Part shown: one piece after another, positions 33,903-45,428 of the stretch
How positions within the stretch are numbered: the first letter of the stretch is position 1
Layout of the letters: every line of letters starts with the position of its first letter
Assembly: GCA_963575745.1 (NCBI GenBank)
Contig: CAUYUJ010016282.1
Span: forward strand, 788,872-852,871
Reading direction: 5' to 3'
From: Prorocentrum cordatum
Lineage: Eukaryota > Sar > Dinophyceae > Prorocentrales > Prorocentraceae
Length of the DNA: 64,000 nt
The notes under the pieces: generated by a model
What the model was told of the DNA's origin: nothing
The model's database searches: none
What the model saw: the letters and a program-made list of their open reading frames with translations, nothing else
Translations under genes and position numbers: made by a program

Positions 33903-34070
33903 TCGGTGACCAAGGGCGCCCTCGAGGGCGCGAAGTTACTCGCGCTTCGCGGTTCGGCTCCGATTCCTCATCCTCCTCTTCTCCTGTGGCAGGCGGCGCG
34001 AGAGCGCGAAGTTATTCGCACTTCGCGCTCCGCGCAGTGCGAAGCGCGAAGTTGGGAGCCCTTGGTGGCC
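33903..34070. mobile_element. TIR-I palindromic element
   Basis: Contains CCAAGGGCGCCCTCGAGGGCG, CGAAGTTACTCGCGCTTCGCG, GGCTCCGATTCCTCATCC and GGCGCGAGAGCGCGAAGTTA, and ends GCGAAGTTGGGAGCCCTTGG. Confidence 0.65.
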
Positions 34071-34220
34071 GAAAAACATTCGCCGAGCCAGAGCGGGAAC
34101 GTCACACCAGGCGAAACATTTGCACGGGGTTTTCAGGGCGCGGATGGCATTTCGCCCGCTCGCGCTCGGACCCGCTTCCAAGGTTTTGCCCAGTAAGAGA
34201 TGTGCGCCGCGCCTAAGCTA

Positions 34221-34421
34221 AGGGGCGGCAAAGAGGGGGGTGATGACTAGGGGGGGGGGATGTCATGGCGTGGGCCATGATATTTCCCCAGATTTCATGG
34301 CGCCTCTTTTTGTTCCATTACGTCCCTGGCCCCCCCCCCCCATCCCTGGGCCGCGCACATGCCGCTGGCCATGAGTTGCCCCCACCCCCCTCTTGGACGC
34401 CTCCCTCTTGGCCGCTCCCGA
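34221..34421. mobile_element. TIR-D element with duplication CCTAAGC
   Basis: Ends AGGGGCGGCAAAGAGG and CTTGGCCGCTCCCGA. The flanks CCTAAGCTA (34212-34220) and CCTAAGCGA (34422-34430) agree at 8 of 9 positions. Confidence 0.82.
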
Positions 34422-34989
34422 CCTAAGCGAGAGGGCCACCTTCAGGGGAAGGCCGCGCGGCGCCGAGGCGAGAGCGGCGTCTCGCCCGCTCGTGCACGAC
34501 CCTGCTGCCTGAGCACTGGCGGGCGGAAGCTGTGCGCCGCGCCCGCGGGAAGTCGGTTCTGAGTTTCGGGTACGCGCTGCCCGACGTCGGCGGCGGATCG
34601 CTCGGCTTTTTGAAGGTCACGCGGACTGTACATGCTGGTGTGTTAGTGGGATGGCAGGTTGCGGTGCTGTCCCCCCTTCCAGGTGGCAGAGTGGCAGCGC
34701 GCACGAGTCAGGAAGCCGGCTTGAGGGGGGAGGAGGAGGCTGAGGCGGTGGAGGGGAAGGAGGAGGACGGATGAGCAGAATCTGAGCGGGATCGGAAAGG
34801 AGGAGGAAGAGGAGGAGGAAGAGTTGGAGGACGATTTGGACAAATTAGAGTTTGAGGGTGCCCGATCCGATCGCCCTCTCTTTGTTCATCCCTCTCCCCG
34901 TACCTCTTCTCTTTATGTCCATGTGTACACACGTAGAGGAGTTCTTTGGCCTGTGGCCCCGGAGACTGGGACTGACTGTCATTGAGCTC

Positions 34990-35650
34990 TGAATGCGGTC
35001 CCAGCGTTTAGCATGCCGCCCCCCGCCAACTTCGGGACATCCCTGACATGAATCGTGCCCCAATGGAGCTCTTCATGTGGCCCTAGCGGAGAGCTGGGAT
35101 GCCGCCCCCTGCCAACGGCACATCCCCTACATGGATCGTGCCCACAGGGGGGCTCCGCCTGTGGCCCTCACCTCAAGAGGCAGCCCCGTGCCACACCGTC
35201 AATTTCGGCACACCCTTCTGTCGCATCGTGCCCCACGAGGAACTCATGCGGCCCCAGTGCGCAAGCTCGCACGCGGGTCCCTGCCAGTGTCAGCACACCT
35301 CTGACCCACATCGCGCCCCACGGGGGTGCCGCCCCCCCTCCACCCCGAACGATTCCGGCACGCTCCTCCTCTTCCTCCTCCTCCTCCTCCGCCTCCTCCT
35401 CCTCTCCCTCTTCCTCCTCCTCCTGCTCCTCCTCCTCCTCCTCCTCCTCCTCGTCCTCCTCCTCCTCCTCCTCCTCCTCCCTCTTCGATCATGCCCCACG
35501 GGGAGCTCCGCGCCTAGCTCCTGTAGGCATGGCTCGCTGGCGGGCCCCGCCCAGTTCGACGCACCCCTCGCGCGGATCGTGCTCGACGGGGAGCTCCACC
35601 TGCGCTCCGGCGGGCAAGTCCACGCGCGGGCCCCCGCCTGCTGCAATATG
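34990..35650. repeat. ~85-95-bp tandem repeat with an internal (CCT)n insertion
   Basis: Units with GCCGCCCCCTGCCAAC, ACATGGATCGTGCCC and GGGAGCTCC-like blocks start near 35018, 35099, 35184 and 35279. They resume after the microsatellite near 35490 (ATGCCCCACGGGGAGCTCC) and 35575. (CCT)n lies at 35366-35481. Confidence 0.7.
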
Positions 35651-35659
35651 CCCCTCAAT

Positions 35660-35808
35660 TTAAGTCGGGCCTGTCCCTCTACAGGAGGATTATTCAAAAA
35701 TAGTCAAAAAAATAGTCAGGGAACGATGTTTGGGGATGTTAGGGTATTGTTTGACTATCTCTTATGTTTCGCCCAAAATCCCCATGTAGGAGGACGGGCC
35801 CTACCTAA
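35660..35808. mobile_element. TIR-A element, no clean duplication
   Basis: Left end TTAAGTCGGGCCTGTCCC and right end ACGGGCCCTACCTAA. The interior AATAGTCAGGGAACGAT matches the family. It lies at the end of the 35-kb tandem repeat. Confidence 0.75.
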
Positions 35809-35882
35809 CAATACATCCCTCAAGTGGCCCAGTCTCTCCCCCTGGACCTCATTCTCTTCGCCACCCCATCATCCTGCTCTCC

Positions 35883-36054
35883 TACAGTCAACCCGCGTAG
35901 TAAGGATGATCGACGTTCCAAGGGTAGCCTTGCATCCTTACCTCTTCAAACATCTTCAGTCCATCCTCCACCGCTTTCGATGGCCAGCCCCGCTCGAAGA
36001 GCCTCGGCATGGGCGCCCAAGGCCGTTGCATCTTCATCAGATGGATTGACCGTA
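35883..36054. mobile_element. TIR-E element
   Basis: Left end TACAGTCAACCCGCGTAG and AGTAAGGAT. The right end ATTGACCGTA is partly decayed. Interior CCAAGGGTAGCCTTGCATCC. Confidence 0.7.
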
Positions 36055-36591
36055 CCCCTCTTCAGCGTTACAGAGCCGAGGCGGCTGGCGATGAGGAGAA
36101 TTTGGAGGGGGTGGTCGAGGATCCATGACCCAGCAGGAGCGGATCGAGGATCAGGGATCGAGAATGGGGAGGATCGACCTTTCCCGTGTCAGCAGCTCCG
36201 CGATTGAGAGTAAGTTCGACAATCAATACGGCGGGTAGCGCATAGCGTACACCCCGATGCATACATGATTTGCTATCACCATCGCCAGGACACAAACACA
36301 ACCAACATTGACTGACTAGCGTCACGGCGCGATGCGGATCAATGTCGTCGTATAGTCGAAACGTGTGTTTGCATGAATGGGAAGTCATGATTGCATGATT
36401 ACACGTGCAGATCCGTACCGCTTCCGAAGAAACCACGTTTGGAACCATTCGGAGCCATCATCATCCATGATGCTGGGCGTACCGGTGGTGGGAAGCTAAT
36501 GATTGCTGCTGCTGCCACCCTTGTTAGAACTACTTGTCCTAGCTGCGGTGTCAGATTTGTCGTTGCCGTCGCTGCGCAGCCCAAGGTCCAG

Positions 36592-36665
36592 ACTTGCCGC
36601 GCCTTATCATCGCCAACTACGTTAACAGCCCCACCAATTGCGTCGCCTCGCTGGAGTACTACGGG
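36592..36665 (+). CDS. Gene A exon 12 (YVNSPTNCVAS)
   Basis: Two bases complete an Asp, then 24 codons read LPRLIIANYVNSPTNC then VASLEYYG. The acceptor is GTCCAG|AC, the only acceptor in the gene not followed by G, and the donor ACGGG|GTACAT. It is followed by the 19.4-kb intron that holds the LINE remnant and gene B. Confidence 0.82.
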
Positions 36666-38430
36666 GTACATGGCCCAGCGGTTGGCTGTTGGCACGGCGC
36701 AAGTTGGAGAGGGCCGTTGGCGGTTTTGATTGTTGGACCCCCCCGCGCTCCCTTGCGTCCGACGTGGTGGATATCTCCTCCTGCAGTTGTTCAACCACCT
36801 GCTTGCCTTTAGTAGGTGACAGGTCCACGACGGAGGTGGTATGTTTTTTGCTGCGCTAGCCTTCTAAGTTCCGCTTTAGTTGTAAAGCCTCTAACCTGGA
36901 GGACTCATAGTGTCCATTCTTTTCAGCCTCGGAGTGGCCGCAGAGCAGCCTGTGGAAATTCAGGGAGTCGACTGGGAACTAACTATATTGGGCGATCTTC
37001 GAGCCATCTTGAGGCCTCAGCTGGCGATCAAAGTGGCACAGCATAAACGTGTTTCTTGACGCGTTGTAGAATTCTTGGGTGTACCTCAGGGACTGCAACG
37101 GACCATCTTTGGCCACCTTGGGGTTATCCCAGGGTCTCTAGGGCGTATTTTGGTGGTGCCATATGGGGGCCCTGCCGCCCATTAATCCTCACTCTGAGAG
37201 CCATCTTCGGGCGCTCCTGAGGTGCTCTGGGGGGACATCGGCGCCCTCTTGGTGCCCTTCCGAGGTCCACTTGGAGCTATCGTAGGCGATCTTGGAACCG
37301 TCTGGAGGCCTCCGAAGGCCATCGGAAGCGAAACGGCGAGAACGCTGCCATCATTTGACAACTAATGGTGTTTGAATGAGCATGGCCTCTTGGTGGCATC
37401 TTCGGTAGGTTCCGCGGCCAGGTGGAGCCGACTTGCGACGGTCTTGTGGCCTCTCGGACGCATTTGGATGATATTTGGCTGTCAGCGACACCCGGGTGGC
37501 CGTGTCAGACGCGTCTTGACGTCCCGGTTGGGCTGGGCTGGTCGGGCTGGCAGGGTACATGGTTTCAATGTTGTTGCCTTTTTGCCTCCACTCCACTGGT
37601 CCCCAATACTTTCGGCGGATTGTCTTTTCAGGTCGGGGACCCCATATTTCTTGACCCTTCCCCTTCACATGTTTGATGGTCCCGGAGCCCCGAAACATGT
37701 TTGGATTGGGCCAACACTTCCCACCCAACATCATACGCCCCACTACCCAGTCACCCCGCCCTCCCACTTCTCCGAACCCTGGTCGTCGTCAGAGCAAAAA
37801 GAAAATAATGGGCATGCGGAGCGAGTCTTGATACTACTTTGAGATGTTCGAGGCACGTCTCGGCGTTGGTAGGGAATGAATGTTCTGCACCGAGACGGGA
37901 GGCACAGGGAGTAGGTGGATACGAGCAGGAGGAGGAGGCGGAGGAAAGTAAGGAGGAACAGGACGCGTAGGAGAAGAGAGGGACAGACCCACGCCCGCCG
38001 TATAATCAGGGAGGAAAAGCAGGGTGGAGGAGCAACAGCAGCAGAGAGAGGACGACGAGGGGGATGGGGACGAGTATGAGAGAGTTGGGGTCAGGAGCGG
38101 GGAAAGGAGTGGGAGCAGGAGTGTCAGGAGGAGGCGGGGGGGGAACGGGGCAGCGGGACCGTAGGGGAGTAGGGGGAGGAGGACGCAGACCATGACGCCA
38201 CCACCAAGGGGCAGGCCCCGAGGTGGTGGTCCACTTCGGTGACATCAGCCCCTAGCCAGCAGCAGGGGCAAGATGAGAGGCCTGCCTCCCCGCGCGCCGG
38301 CCGATCCGGCCTCGCCTTCCAGTCGCGACTGCACGCCGTAGCAGTCCACGTATGCGGCGGGGAGGGGGGGGGAAGGGCGACGACGACAGGGCAGGCCAAA
38401 CAAAGACACCGAGAACCAGTCTAGTCAGAG
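36666..38430. other. Start of gene A intron 12
   Basis: 36980-37330 is degenerate GGCCATCTTGG/CCTCTTGG repeat. 37850-38200 is G/A-rich. No supported exon on either strand. Confidence 0.45.
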
Positions 38431-39081
38431 TCATCCGAGCGCCCACGCACTCGGGCTGGCCAAGACGGGGCCGCAGCAGTTCGAGGCGAAATCACGACTA
38501 TCTTCACCTTCACGCAACTCGGCCACCACGATACTTACACCCGTTCTGGGGTGCTTCCCCCGCTTGGTACGCCTAACCTTCATCTTCTGGCTGGCCAGAG
38601 TGCTGGGCACGACAGACGGGCGCATGCTGCCGAGTGTGCCGTGAGCAACGCAGCGCTTGCAGCAATACACAGCACCGACAGCAGTGCCATTATGCCCGAG
38701 AGCCTGGACAGGGTCGGGCGCTCGAGGAGAGGCAGGCACGGGCGAGCCGTCGGGAGTGGCCGTTCCACCGAGCTCCGCCGCCAGCCTGGCCACGACCTCC
38801 GCCTCGGCCTCGTCGGCCGCCTCCGGGGCAAGCCTCACCGCCTCCGAGCGAACGGGCGAGAACGACCCACCGAAGCTGCGAGACCGGCGGTCCCACACGT
38901 GCCGCTGGAACCGGGGAGGGAAGACTCCGGGCGGGCATCCCTGTGGCACAGAAAAGGGCTCTGAGCGAGGTGGCATCTTTGGCGCAACGCCCACAGTCCC
39001 TGCATCTCCACTCCGCGAGGGCAGCAGCGTGCCACACATTGCGGGTGGTGACAGACAGGGGGGGGAGGGGACTAAGAGCAA
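38431..39081 (-). pseudogene. Possible second LINE remnant
   Basis: A 216-codon open minus-strand frame contains LAPEAADEAEAEVVARL and YCCKRCVAHGTLGSMRP. An overlapping frame has MWHAAALAEWRCRDCGRC, resembling the W-C-xx-C-G zinc motif near the C-terminus of dinoflagellate LINE polyproteins. GC-rich composition weakens the coding argument. Confidence 0.35.
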
Positions 39082-39310
39082 AGTCGGGATCCGTCGCCGT
39101 CTATCTTTGCGCCTTCAGCGGCCGCTGGGCCGCCCAAGCAAGAGTCTGCAACGTGGATCGATGATAGCGGAGCTCGCCAGCGACAGGTTTCGCGAACCCA
39201 CTTGTGGCAGAGTGTTTGGGGGCCCCGATGTTGGCAAACAAGTCAGCCCGCAGGTCCCCCGCCCACAGACGTGAGCACAACCCCCGCTCAACGGCATCGT
39301 CAAAACTTAC

Positions 39311-39476
39311 ATGTCAGGAGGGGAAAAACACACAGACAAAATTAATCGTCCACTCCCAGGAAAAGATTGGAAAATATGGGGATTGGGGGGGAAGACAAAA
39401 ACCAAGGAACTCTAGGAAAATATGGGGAATCCGTTTATCTGTGTGTATTTATTTGTGTGTCCCAGGGCCCCGTCAA
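39311..39476 (-). mobile_element. AT-1 element
   Basis: In reverse orientation: GTCAGGAGGGGAAAAACACAC at left and TGTGTGTCCCAGGGCCCC at right. The interior AAAATATGGGGA is repeated. The flanks show TGAC on the minus strand at both ends. Confidence 0.75.
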
Positions 39477-39597
39477 CATGGTCGGGGCACCATCTGAATT
39501 GAGGCTGCAACATTCCAGGGATCGAGCACACCTGCCTCCCAGTCCCCGCGTGCTCGGCCGTGCCGAGCGTCAGCTCGTGGTCCCAAGAGCTGCCCTC

Positions 39598-39710
39598 ACG
39601 CAACACAGCCCGCATAGAAAGGATGGACAACTTTCGCAAGGGTACCCTTGCATCCTTGCCCCTTCTGCCAGGTGCTTCGACGGCACGACCAACGAAGCAC
39701 CTGGTGACGA
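39598..39710. mobile_element. TIR-E left-half fragment
   Basis: AACACAGCCCGCATAGAAAGG and GCAAGGGTACCCTTGCATCC match the left half. The right half is lost or replaced. Confidence 0.5.
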
Positions 39711-40398
39711 CCCTAATGCAACCGACAGTAGCGACGACGCAGACAGCCACGCAGCACAACAAGACGCAGCAGACCTACACAGCGATAGCAACGACAATGA
39801 CGACGACAACGAGGACACGCTAGAGCCCTGGGTCGAGTATATATAGCGAGCAACACGGAGTGCAGAGCAGCTCATGCAGCACCACCAAGTCGCAAATTGG
39901 GAGACGGCTCGCAGACACAAGTCGTGGCGTATGGCGTCGAGGGTTGTTAGCCATGACCCCACCAGGTGGACGTGGTGCGCACTCCACTGGCAACCAGGAA
40001 AGAACCCACGCCAACGCGGACAACGACAGCAAGGCGGCCAGCGAAAACGCTGGGAAGACGACTTCGTCAAGTTCCTCCAACAAAACAACCCCGACTAGCA
40101 TCCAACGTCCACACCGACTACAAAAGGCCAACCCAACGATTTCACTTGGATTCGCACGGCCCAGGACACCACCACCTGGTCGACACTCGAACGGCAATGC
40201 GCACACCCCACGTAACGACACTACGCCGACATCCACATCCAGGACTTCCCTCCTCCCCTCCTCCGTCGCAGATTAGTTTTTTTATTGTCTCGCTTTCCAT
40301 AAGCAAGATCGCGTGTAGTCCATACGTGCAGGTTTGAAGAGGCTACGGCCTCCTCCACCAAGTTTCGAGCAGGCCCGGACAGCTGTCCGCAGTGGTGG

Positions 40399-40400
<2 letters not shown>
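39711..40400. other. Region downstream of the LINE 3' end
   Basis: 39720-39830 has degenerate CGACGACGACAACGA sequence. 39990-40275 looks unique. A (CT)n run lies at 40400-40430. Confidence 0.4.
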
Positions 40401-40432
<32 letters not shown>

Positions 40433-40479
40433 TCTGCCCACCCTTGGCGACGTTCGCTGGCCAACCTCGTCCGAAAATC

Positions 40480-40544
40480 GTCAACATCGCCTTCGAAGGC
40501 CGTTGCATCCTTACCGCGCATCCTTACTGTCCAGGTTGACTGTA
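40480..40544. mobile_element. TIR-E right-half fragment
   Basis: CGCGCATCCTTACTGTCCAGG and GTTGACTGTA match the right end only. Confidence 0.5.
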
Positions 40545-40559
40545 ACCCACGAAGCACCG

Positions 40560-41216
40560 CCCATCTTTCAGCGATAGCCTGACGCGGGCCTGGGAGGGCT
40601 CCGCAGAGGGCTCCAATAGGGAGCGGGGCGGGGCACAGCTGCACACCAGCCCAGCCAGCCCTCGCCACCTCAGGGATCGAGCCATGCAGGCAGCTAGCGT
40701 CCAACAAGGCATCAGGCCCCAAAGGGCCAGACACACTACCAAACCTCAAGCCAGCAGGGAGGCCCTCAGAGGCCTGAGGAGGAACGGACAAAGCTGAGAG
40801 GCCGAGCCTGAGGCAGGTCCTGTCAACCTGAGGCCCCCCCGCAGGCGCCCAAGCTAGCACTAATTAGGGCAGCCCTGTGCTCGCTCAACCTGTCGGGAAT
40901 GTCCTCACCCATGTGATCAAAGCCCTCACCCGATACAAACCTGGGGCAACAATACCACGCGTGGCCATACGTACCCTCGGGGTGGAAGCAAGCCAGGGAG
41001 CCCACACACACACACCGTACTTGAGATGGACAAGTGCAACAGGTGGGGGAACAACATTGGCCCACACCGCAGACACGGCATTTTCTGCTTAGGACATGTT
41101 ACCCTTTTGGTAACATGGCGTAGCGCCCTGCGCCACACACTACACGCGCCGTCGGAGGTGCTCATGTTCCTGAGTAGGCGTTTGTACTGCCATCGTGGGA
41201 TGCCCCCTTCTGAGTG
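40560..41216 (-). pseudogene. LINE C-terminal remnant
   Basis: After the RT piece the minus strand continues with VTCPKQKMPCLRCG, a CPxxxxxCxxC cluster that may be a degraded zinc knuckle, and other short open stretches including KDGRCFVGYSQPGQ. Frames change, and no function can be assigned. Confidence 0.35.
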
Positions 41217-42530
41217 TCAGTATGATGCCATACGCATGCGCGGCCAAGAATGAATAGACGTGTCAGTGTCATTGTGCAGGGTGTGCGCAGTGACTATAGT
41301 CCAGCCGATGTGCAGGAGGGAACGCCAGACGGCTGACGTAGGCCCTCGGGCCTGCTGCCACGTCGGGTTAGCCAGTAAAGTCCCGCGTAGGTTCAACCAG
41401 GCCCGCTGGGCCCTGCTCGTCTCCACCCTGCCGCCCCACACGAACGTAGAGTACTTAGCAACAGCCCCCAGCGCGCAGTCGTGCATCGGGTCGTACAGGG
41501 GGCAAGCGCGCATGATGAACCCAGTGGCGCCCCCGCGCCTTTTGCCGCCAACCAGTGTAAGAACCATTCGGCGCAGGTGCCTTAAGGTGGTGACAGAAAC
41601 ACCAGACACTGCCCCTCCGTGTCCAGCAGCGGGAAGGGTTCCAACACGCCAGAGAGCAGCGGCACGCCTACCCTCTGCTGACTTGGGGGCAAGCAGTTGT
41701 CTTCGCCTGTCCTTCAGGGCCTGCGCCCGCTTCTTCTCCTGCGTGCGCGTGGCCCTGCCTCCCGCTAACATGCGCCCAAGATTCCTCATCCACCTACGCA
41801 GTGGCAGAGCAAGGCGAGACGCAACGGTGGCCGTGCACCAGGGGCTTCTTCCGAAGCCAGCCACGAGGCCAGACTTCTTGGCTTGCGTCCAGCGGCCGAG
41901 ACCAAAAGCGCCTGCCGTGAAACTCTTGACCGCGCGTTCCAGCTGGGGGGTGCCCAGCTTGGGCGAGGGCGCCAGCAGCAGGGGCAAGTTGCCCACAGGC
42001 GCGCGAGGCGTCACCTGCGGATAAAAGCTGTCGAGTGTCTTGACAGCTCGCAAAGTGATGAGGAAAATCACGCCAGTGGCGTGGTTGCATCCTGCGAGGA
42101 TGCTTCGATGCGCAACAACAGCGACGCAGAGGCCCAAACGCCTTGAGGCGCACGCACGTCCATTTAGCATCCAAGCAAGGAGCGTGGGGAAGTCTGGGGC
42201 TCTCGCCTCTTGAGGCAGTCGCTCCGATGAAATGGTTTCGACGCGTTTCATCATGTCGAGCAGCACTGACAGAGGGGCATCTCCGACCAGCCCAGCTATC
42301 TTTGCAGAGGGGTTGCGCGAAAACGCACTGTCGGACGAGCTGTGGCGCCCCCGAGTGCTCCAGATCTTCGAGCAGCTGCGCCGATCCTGCTACTCTAACG
42401 TCAAAGTCTGCCTAACCTTATTCCAGACTGCAGCTGCTGCTGACCGATGGGATGAGGCGCGTACCTCCGTCAGGCTTGGCCAGCCTTATCATGCCGTTGA
42501 CCGCCCTCCTCTCAGGCCACCCCTCATATT
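41217..42530 (-). pseudogene. LINE reverse transcriptase and C-terminal region, YxDD segment missing
   Basis: The minus strand shows NGMIRLAKPDGGTRLI (RT entry motif), then LLDMMKRVETISSERL...GCNHATGVI, which corresponds to the RT palm segment before the catalytic box. It then runs directly into VGNLPLLLAPSPKLGTPQL and RWMRNLGRMLAGGRATRTQ, the post-RT region I remember from dinoflagellate LINEs. The YxDD box and its surroundings are absent, consistent with an internal deletion. Confidence 0.68.
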
Positions 42531-42534
42531 GTTC

Positions 42535-43560
42535 TCAGAGCTGAAGGATCACCGCCAGCGCTTCAATGGCGGCGGCCGGCAGATGAAGCGACGCTCTGGG
42601 TTGAAGGGCGTTGAGGCCTGCAGCGGCGCGCGCAGGATGCGAGCGCGCCGCATCTTGCACTCGCTGCGCAGTGATAGGGGGCGGTCGGGCCGGCGGCCCG
42701 AATCCAACGGTGCCGGAAGAGGCTCGGCGCGGCCACCTGAGCGGTCTGAATTTAGCCCATGGCCGAAGCGCATCAGCAGCCGGCGAAAGCGGAGCGGCAG
42801 GGGCGCCGGCTGAGAGGATCTTTTGGGCCGCTTTGACCTTTGAAAATCTGCGCGCCTTGGGCGCGCCCGATTGGATGGCTTCGCGGGCCCGCGCGAGCCA
42901 CGCGTTGATGGAAGCACTCTCAGCCTTGGCGATGACAGCCTTGACTCGAGTATAAATGCCCGCGGCCTCGTTGGCAAAGTCAGGCCCAGCCGGCGCAGCG
43001 ACCCCCATCTCCAGAAACCGTCGGGCAATTTCTTCGAGATGCGATATTTTTGCGGCGGGGGTGCACAATCTCGCTCGGAGAAGTGACGAATTCTGCCAGG
43101 GGCTGCAACGGCTCAGAATATCGCATAGACATCGGCGAGCATGGGGCGCTGGCGCTCGGGAGGATGGAGGCCAACCTCCTTCGCGAGGTACTGCCGCATC
43201 CTAGCGATATGCTTGGTCCAACCCAGAGCGGTGGCTCTGGCGCGAGCACTCGGCTTCTTATGTGTCCTCTTTCGGGGCGGGGCCCGCGCCAGCTTCTGCC
43301 GGCGGACCGCCTGAGGTCCACCGCGGCGAGCGCGAGCCTCGGCGCGGGCCCCGACGGCGCCCCAACGCCCGGCGAGTTCGATTTTCAATGCCCTCGGGTA
43401 CCATATCCTAAACTTCGCACGGCGTTCCCCGCGACTGAACCTGCGGCGCCGCAGCCTGCGCCGCTGCCTTCCGCGGGGAGGCTGGCGGAGGCGCGCATCC
43501 AATGGGCGGCGCCGCAGGAGATGTCTTGGGATTCTGAGCCGCTCTCGCCCAGACTGGCCC
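42535..43560 (-). pseudogene. LINE linker region between endonuclease and RT
   Basis: Minus-strand pieces include ALGWTKHIARMRQYLAKEV and, in another frame, HLEEIARRFLEMGVAAPA...VKAVIAKAESASINAWL. They look like the helical linker seen before the reverse transcriptase in dinoflagellate LINEs. I see no known catalytic motif. Confidence 0.45.
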
Positions 43561-44300
43561 AGGGCGACTTCCAATGTCTATCGAGACAGACAGGTGCGGA
43601 CACGCAGTGGCGGTCTCGTCCGCCGCGGCCCCCGCCTGGAGCTCGGGCAGCAGCCGGCTCGAACGCGGCGAATGCTCGTGGACGTGGCCTGGCGCCAACG
43701 CGCGGTTGCCGGGGGGCGCAAGTGCACCGCGCCAACTCTGGCGAGCAAATCCGACAGGTCGAGAGTGCTGCTGTCCATGCCCCAGTCGCCTCGGGCGATC
43801 CAAGGCAATTGCGAGCCATTGAGGGGGCGGAGGTACTCCGCGAGGCGCCGCGCCACCCATGCAGTCTGAGGCCCAACCGCCCCTCCGCCCTTAGAATAGA
43901 TCGACGCGAACACAGCGCCACCAGGCAACAAGGAGTGCACGTGCGCTGCTACAGCTCGCCCCGGGATTATCTCAGGCGTGAGCGAGCGTGGCGGAGCTGT
44001 GACCGTGATGCGTGACTGCGCTAGCGCCGCCACTCCGCCCGTGGCCCAGGGCCGCCAGATTCGCTGGGTATGGCAGCATTCCATCTGCCAAGATAGCCAG
44101 TGTCATCTTCTTGGTCCTGCCGATCAGAGATCAGGTCGACAGGCACATGCAACCCTTGTGCAAGGACGACATGTGTGCTCGCAACGTCAAGACAATCAAC
44201 TCACGGCCCGAGGTCGCTGGTGTTCAATGTAACGACCGCAACGCAATTGCATGTCGTGGGCGGCTTTCTTTGCGGAGGCTTGGGAGCATATCTCCCGCCG
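43560..44300 (-). pseudogene. LINE endonuclease-like region, decayed
   Basis: A minus-strand piece begins VVTLNTSDLGP, like the start of an endonuclease/exonuclease/phosphatase domain. After a frame change it continues GRAVAAHVHSLLPGG...VFASIYSKGGGAVG and WIARGDWGMDSSTLDL, resembling the GDxNxxP-like part of AP endonucleases with the Asn replaced. Stops and frame changes make it inactive. Confidence 0.55.
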
Positions 44301-44549
44301 TGCCACCGACCTCGTCGTGATGGATGTGTGTCAGCGTGTCTACCCAAATTGGACGTCGTCGCCTTCGCAGAAGTAGAAGTCGACGCGATTGCATCCGAGT
44401 CCAACCCAGACACAGCCGCTTCATCCACCGGAAGCCGACCACCACGTGAGACGAGATTTGGGTGTCCATAAACTTGAGGGGGAGCAGCAGGCCCCCTCCC
44501 TGAAAGCACGAAATCCGACATCATGGCGACACAGAGGAGCTCGAGTACA

Positions 44550-45240
44550 CTACGCCACTGCGCGTGATGCCTTGAACTTCTTGGCCACGGACGCGACAGA
44601 GCCGAAGTGCCTCTTCAGCCGATCACGCATCTCTGGCGCTGACAGCTTGCCGTTCTCCGTGCTTTCATCGACCTCGAATCCGCAGGCCTTGAGATGCTCG
44701 CGACACGTCGCCCCGTCCAGGGAGTCCACGTGCGCATCGGCCAAAGCAGCATCAACACACATGCGGCCCCAAAATACCGAGGCAGGCGGCGTAGGCGGCA
44801 CCTCACCTTTTCGGGCCTCGAGCGCAGCAGCCAGCGCCATCTGGACCGCACGGGCCTGCTTGAGCTTAGCCGCCACCTGCGCCATGGACTGCAGCTCCTC
44901 CGGAAACTGGGACGTGCCACCGAGAGCTCGGATGACAACGTCGAACTGAGCCACCGTCGCCTCGATCCTCCAGCCCTGGGATGAACGTCGCCTGGGTTTC
45001 GGCTGGAAGCGCCACGTGCACCGCCTGCCGAAGCTTCTCGGTGGTCTCAATGACGAGCTGCTCTGCCTTGGCCTCATCCTGCTCGTCCTGCTGGGGCACC
45101 TCGCGTGCCTTGTCCAAAGCCGTGCGAGCCGCTAGCACGCGCTGGGTGGCGACGGTCTTCTTGGCCTTGGCGCTCTTGAGCAGACCGTCGAGGGAGCCGA
45201 CGTCTTGCTCGATTGGCCTGTCGGCTTGCAGCACGCCACG
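44550..45240 (-). pseudogene. LINE ORF1-like segment 3 with stop
   Basis: Two overlapping open pieces are clearly protein-like. One is LQADRPIEQDVGSLDGLL...ARTALDKAREVPQQ (coiled coil). The other is WRIEATVAQFDVVIRALGG...KLSAPEMRDRLKRHFGSV, ending KKFKASRAVA and a stop. The frame shifts near 44990 at a CCCAGGG run. A helical nucleic-acid-binding ORF1 role is inferred only from position. Confidence 0.6.
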
Positions 45241-45323
45241 TCATCTTGGTCTTCGGGGCCCAGCAGCAACAAGCAACAACATACTTTCGACACCGTCGAG
45301 ACGCTTACGATTGTCACACTCAC

Positions 45324-45428
45324 TTCAGGTTCTGCCCAAGGAGGCTCGGGTTCACCAGCTGCTGCAGCGGCGCCCCCACGCGCGGCGGCCACCTCCTTCC
45401 GGAGCTCGGCGAGCTGATGGGACAGCTC
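45324..45428 (-). pseudogene. LINE ORF1-like segment 2
   Basis: The minus strand reads ELSHQLAELRKEVAAARGG and ends EPEPPWAEPE, followed by GTGAGTGTG, a good-looking GT donor. The frame then changes before the next coding piece, and I could not find splice sites that fit all phases. Confidence 0.5.

Noticed and set aside
35055-36049. Open frames of 200-316 codons
   Set aside because: They run through the ~90-bp tandem repeat, a (CCT)n tract and a TIR-A element; composition follows the repeats.
42240-42540. Plus-strand frame with FAEGLRENALSDELWRPR
   Set aside because: It lies antisense to the reverse-transcriptase remnant, whose minus-strand reading (AKPDGGTRLI, LLDMMKRVET) is better supported.
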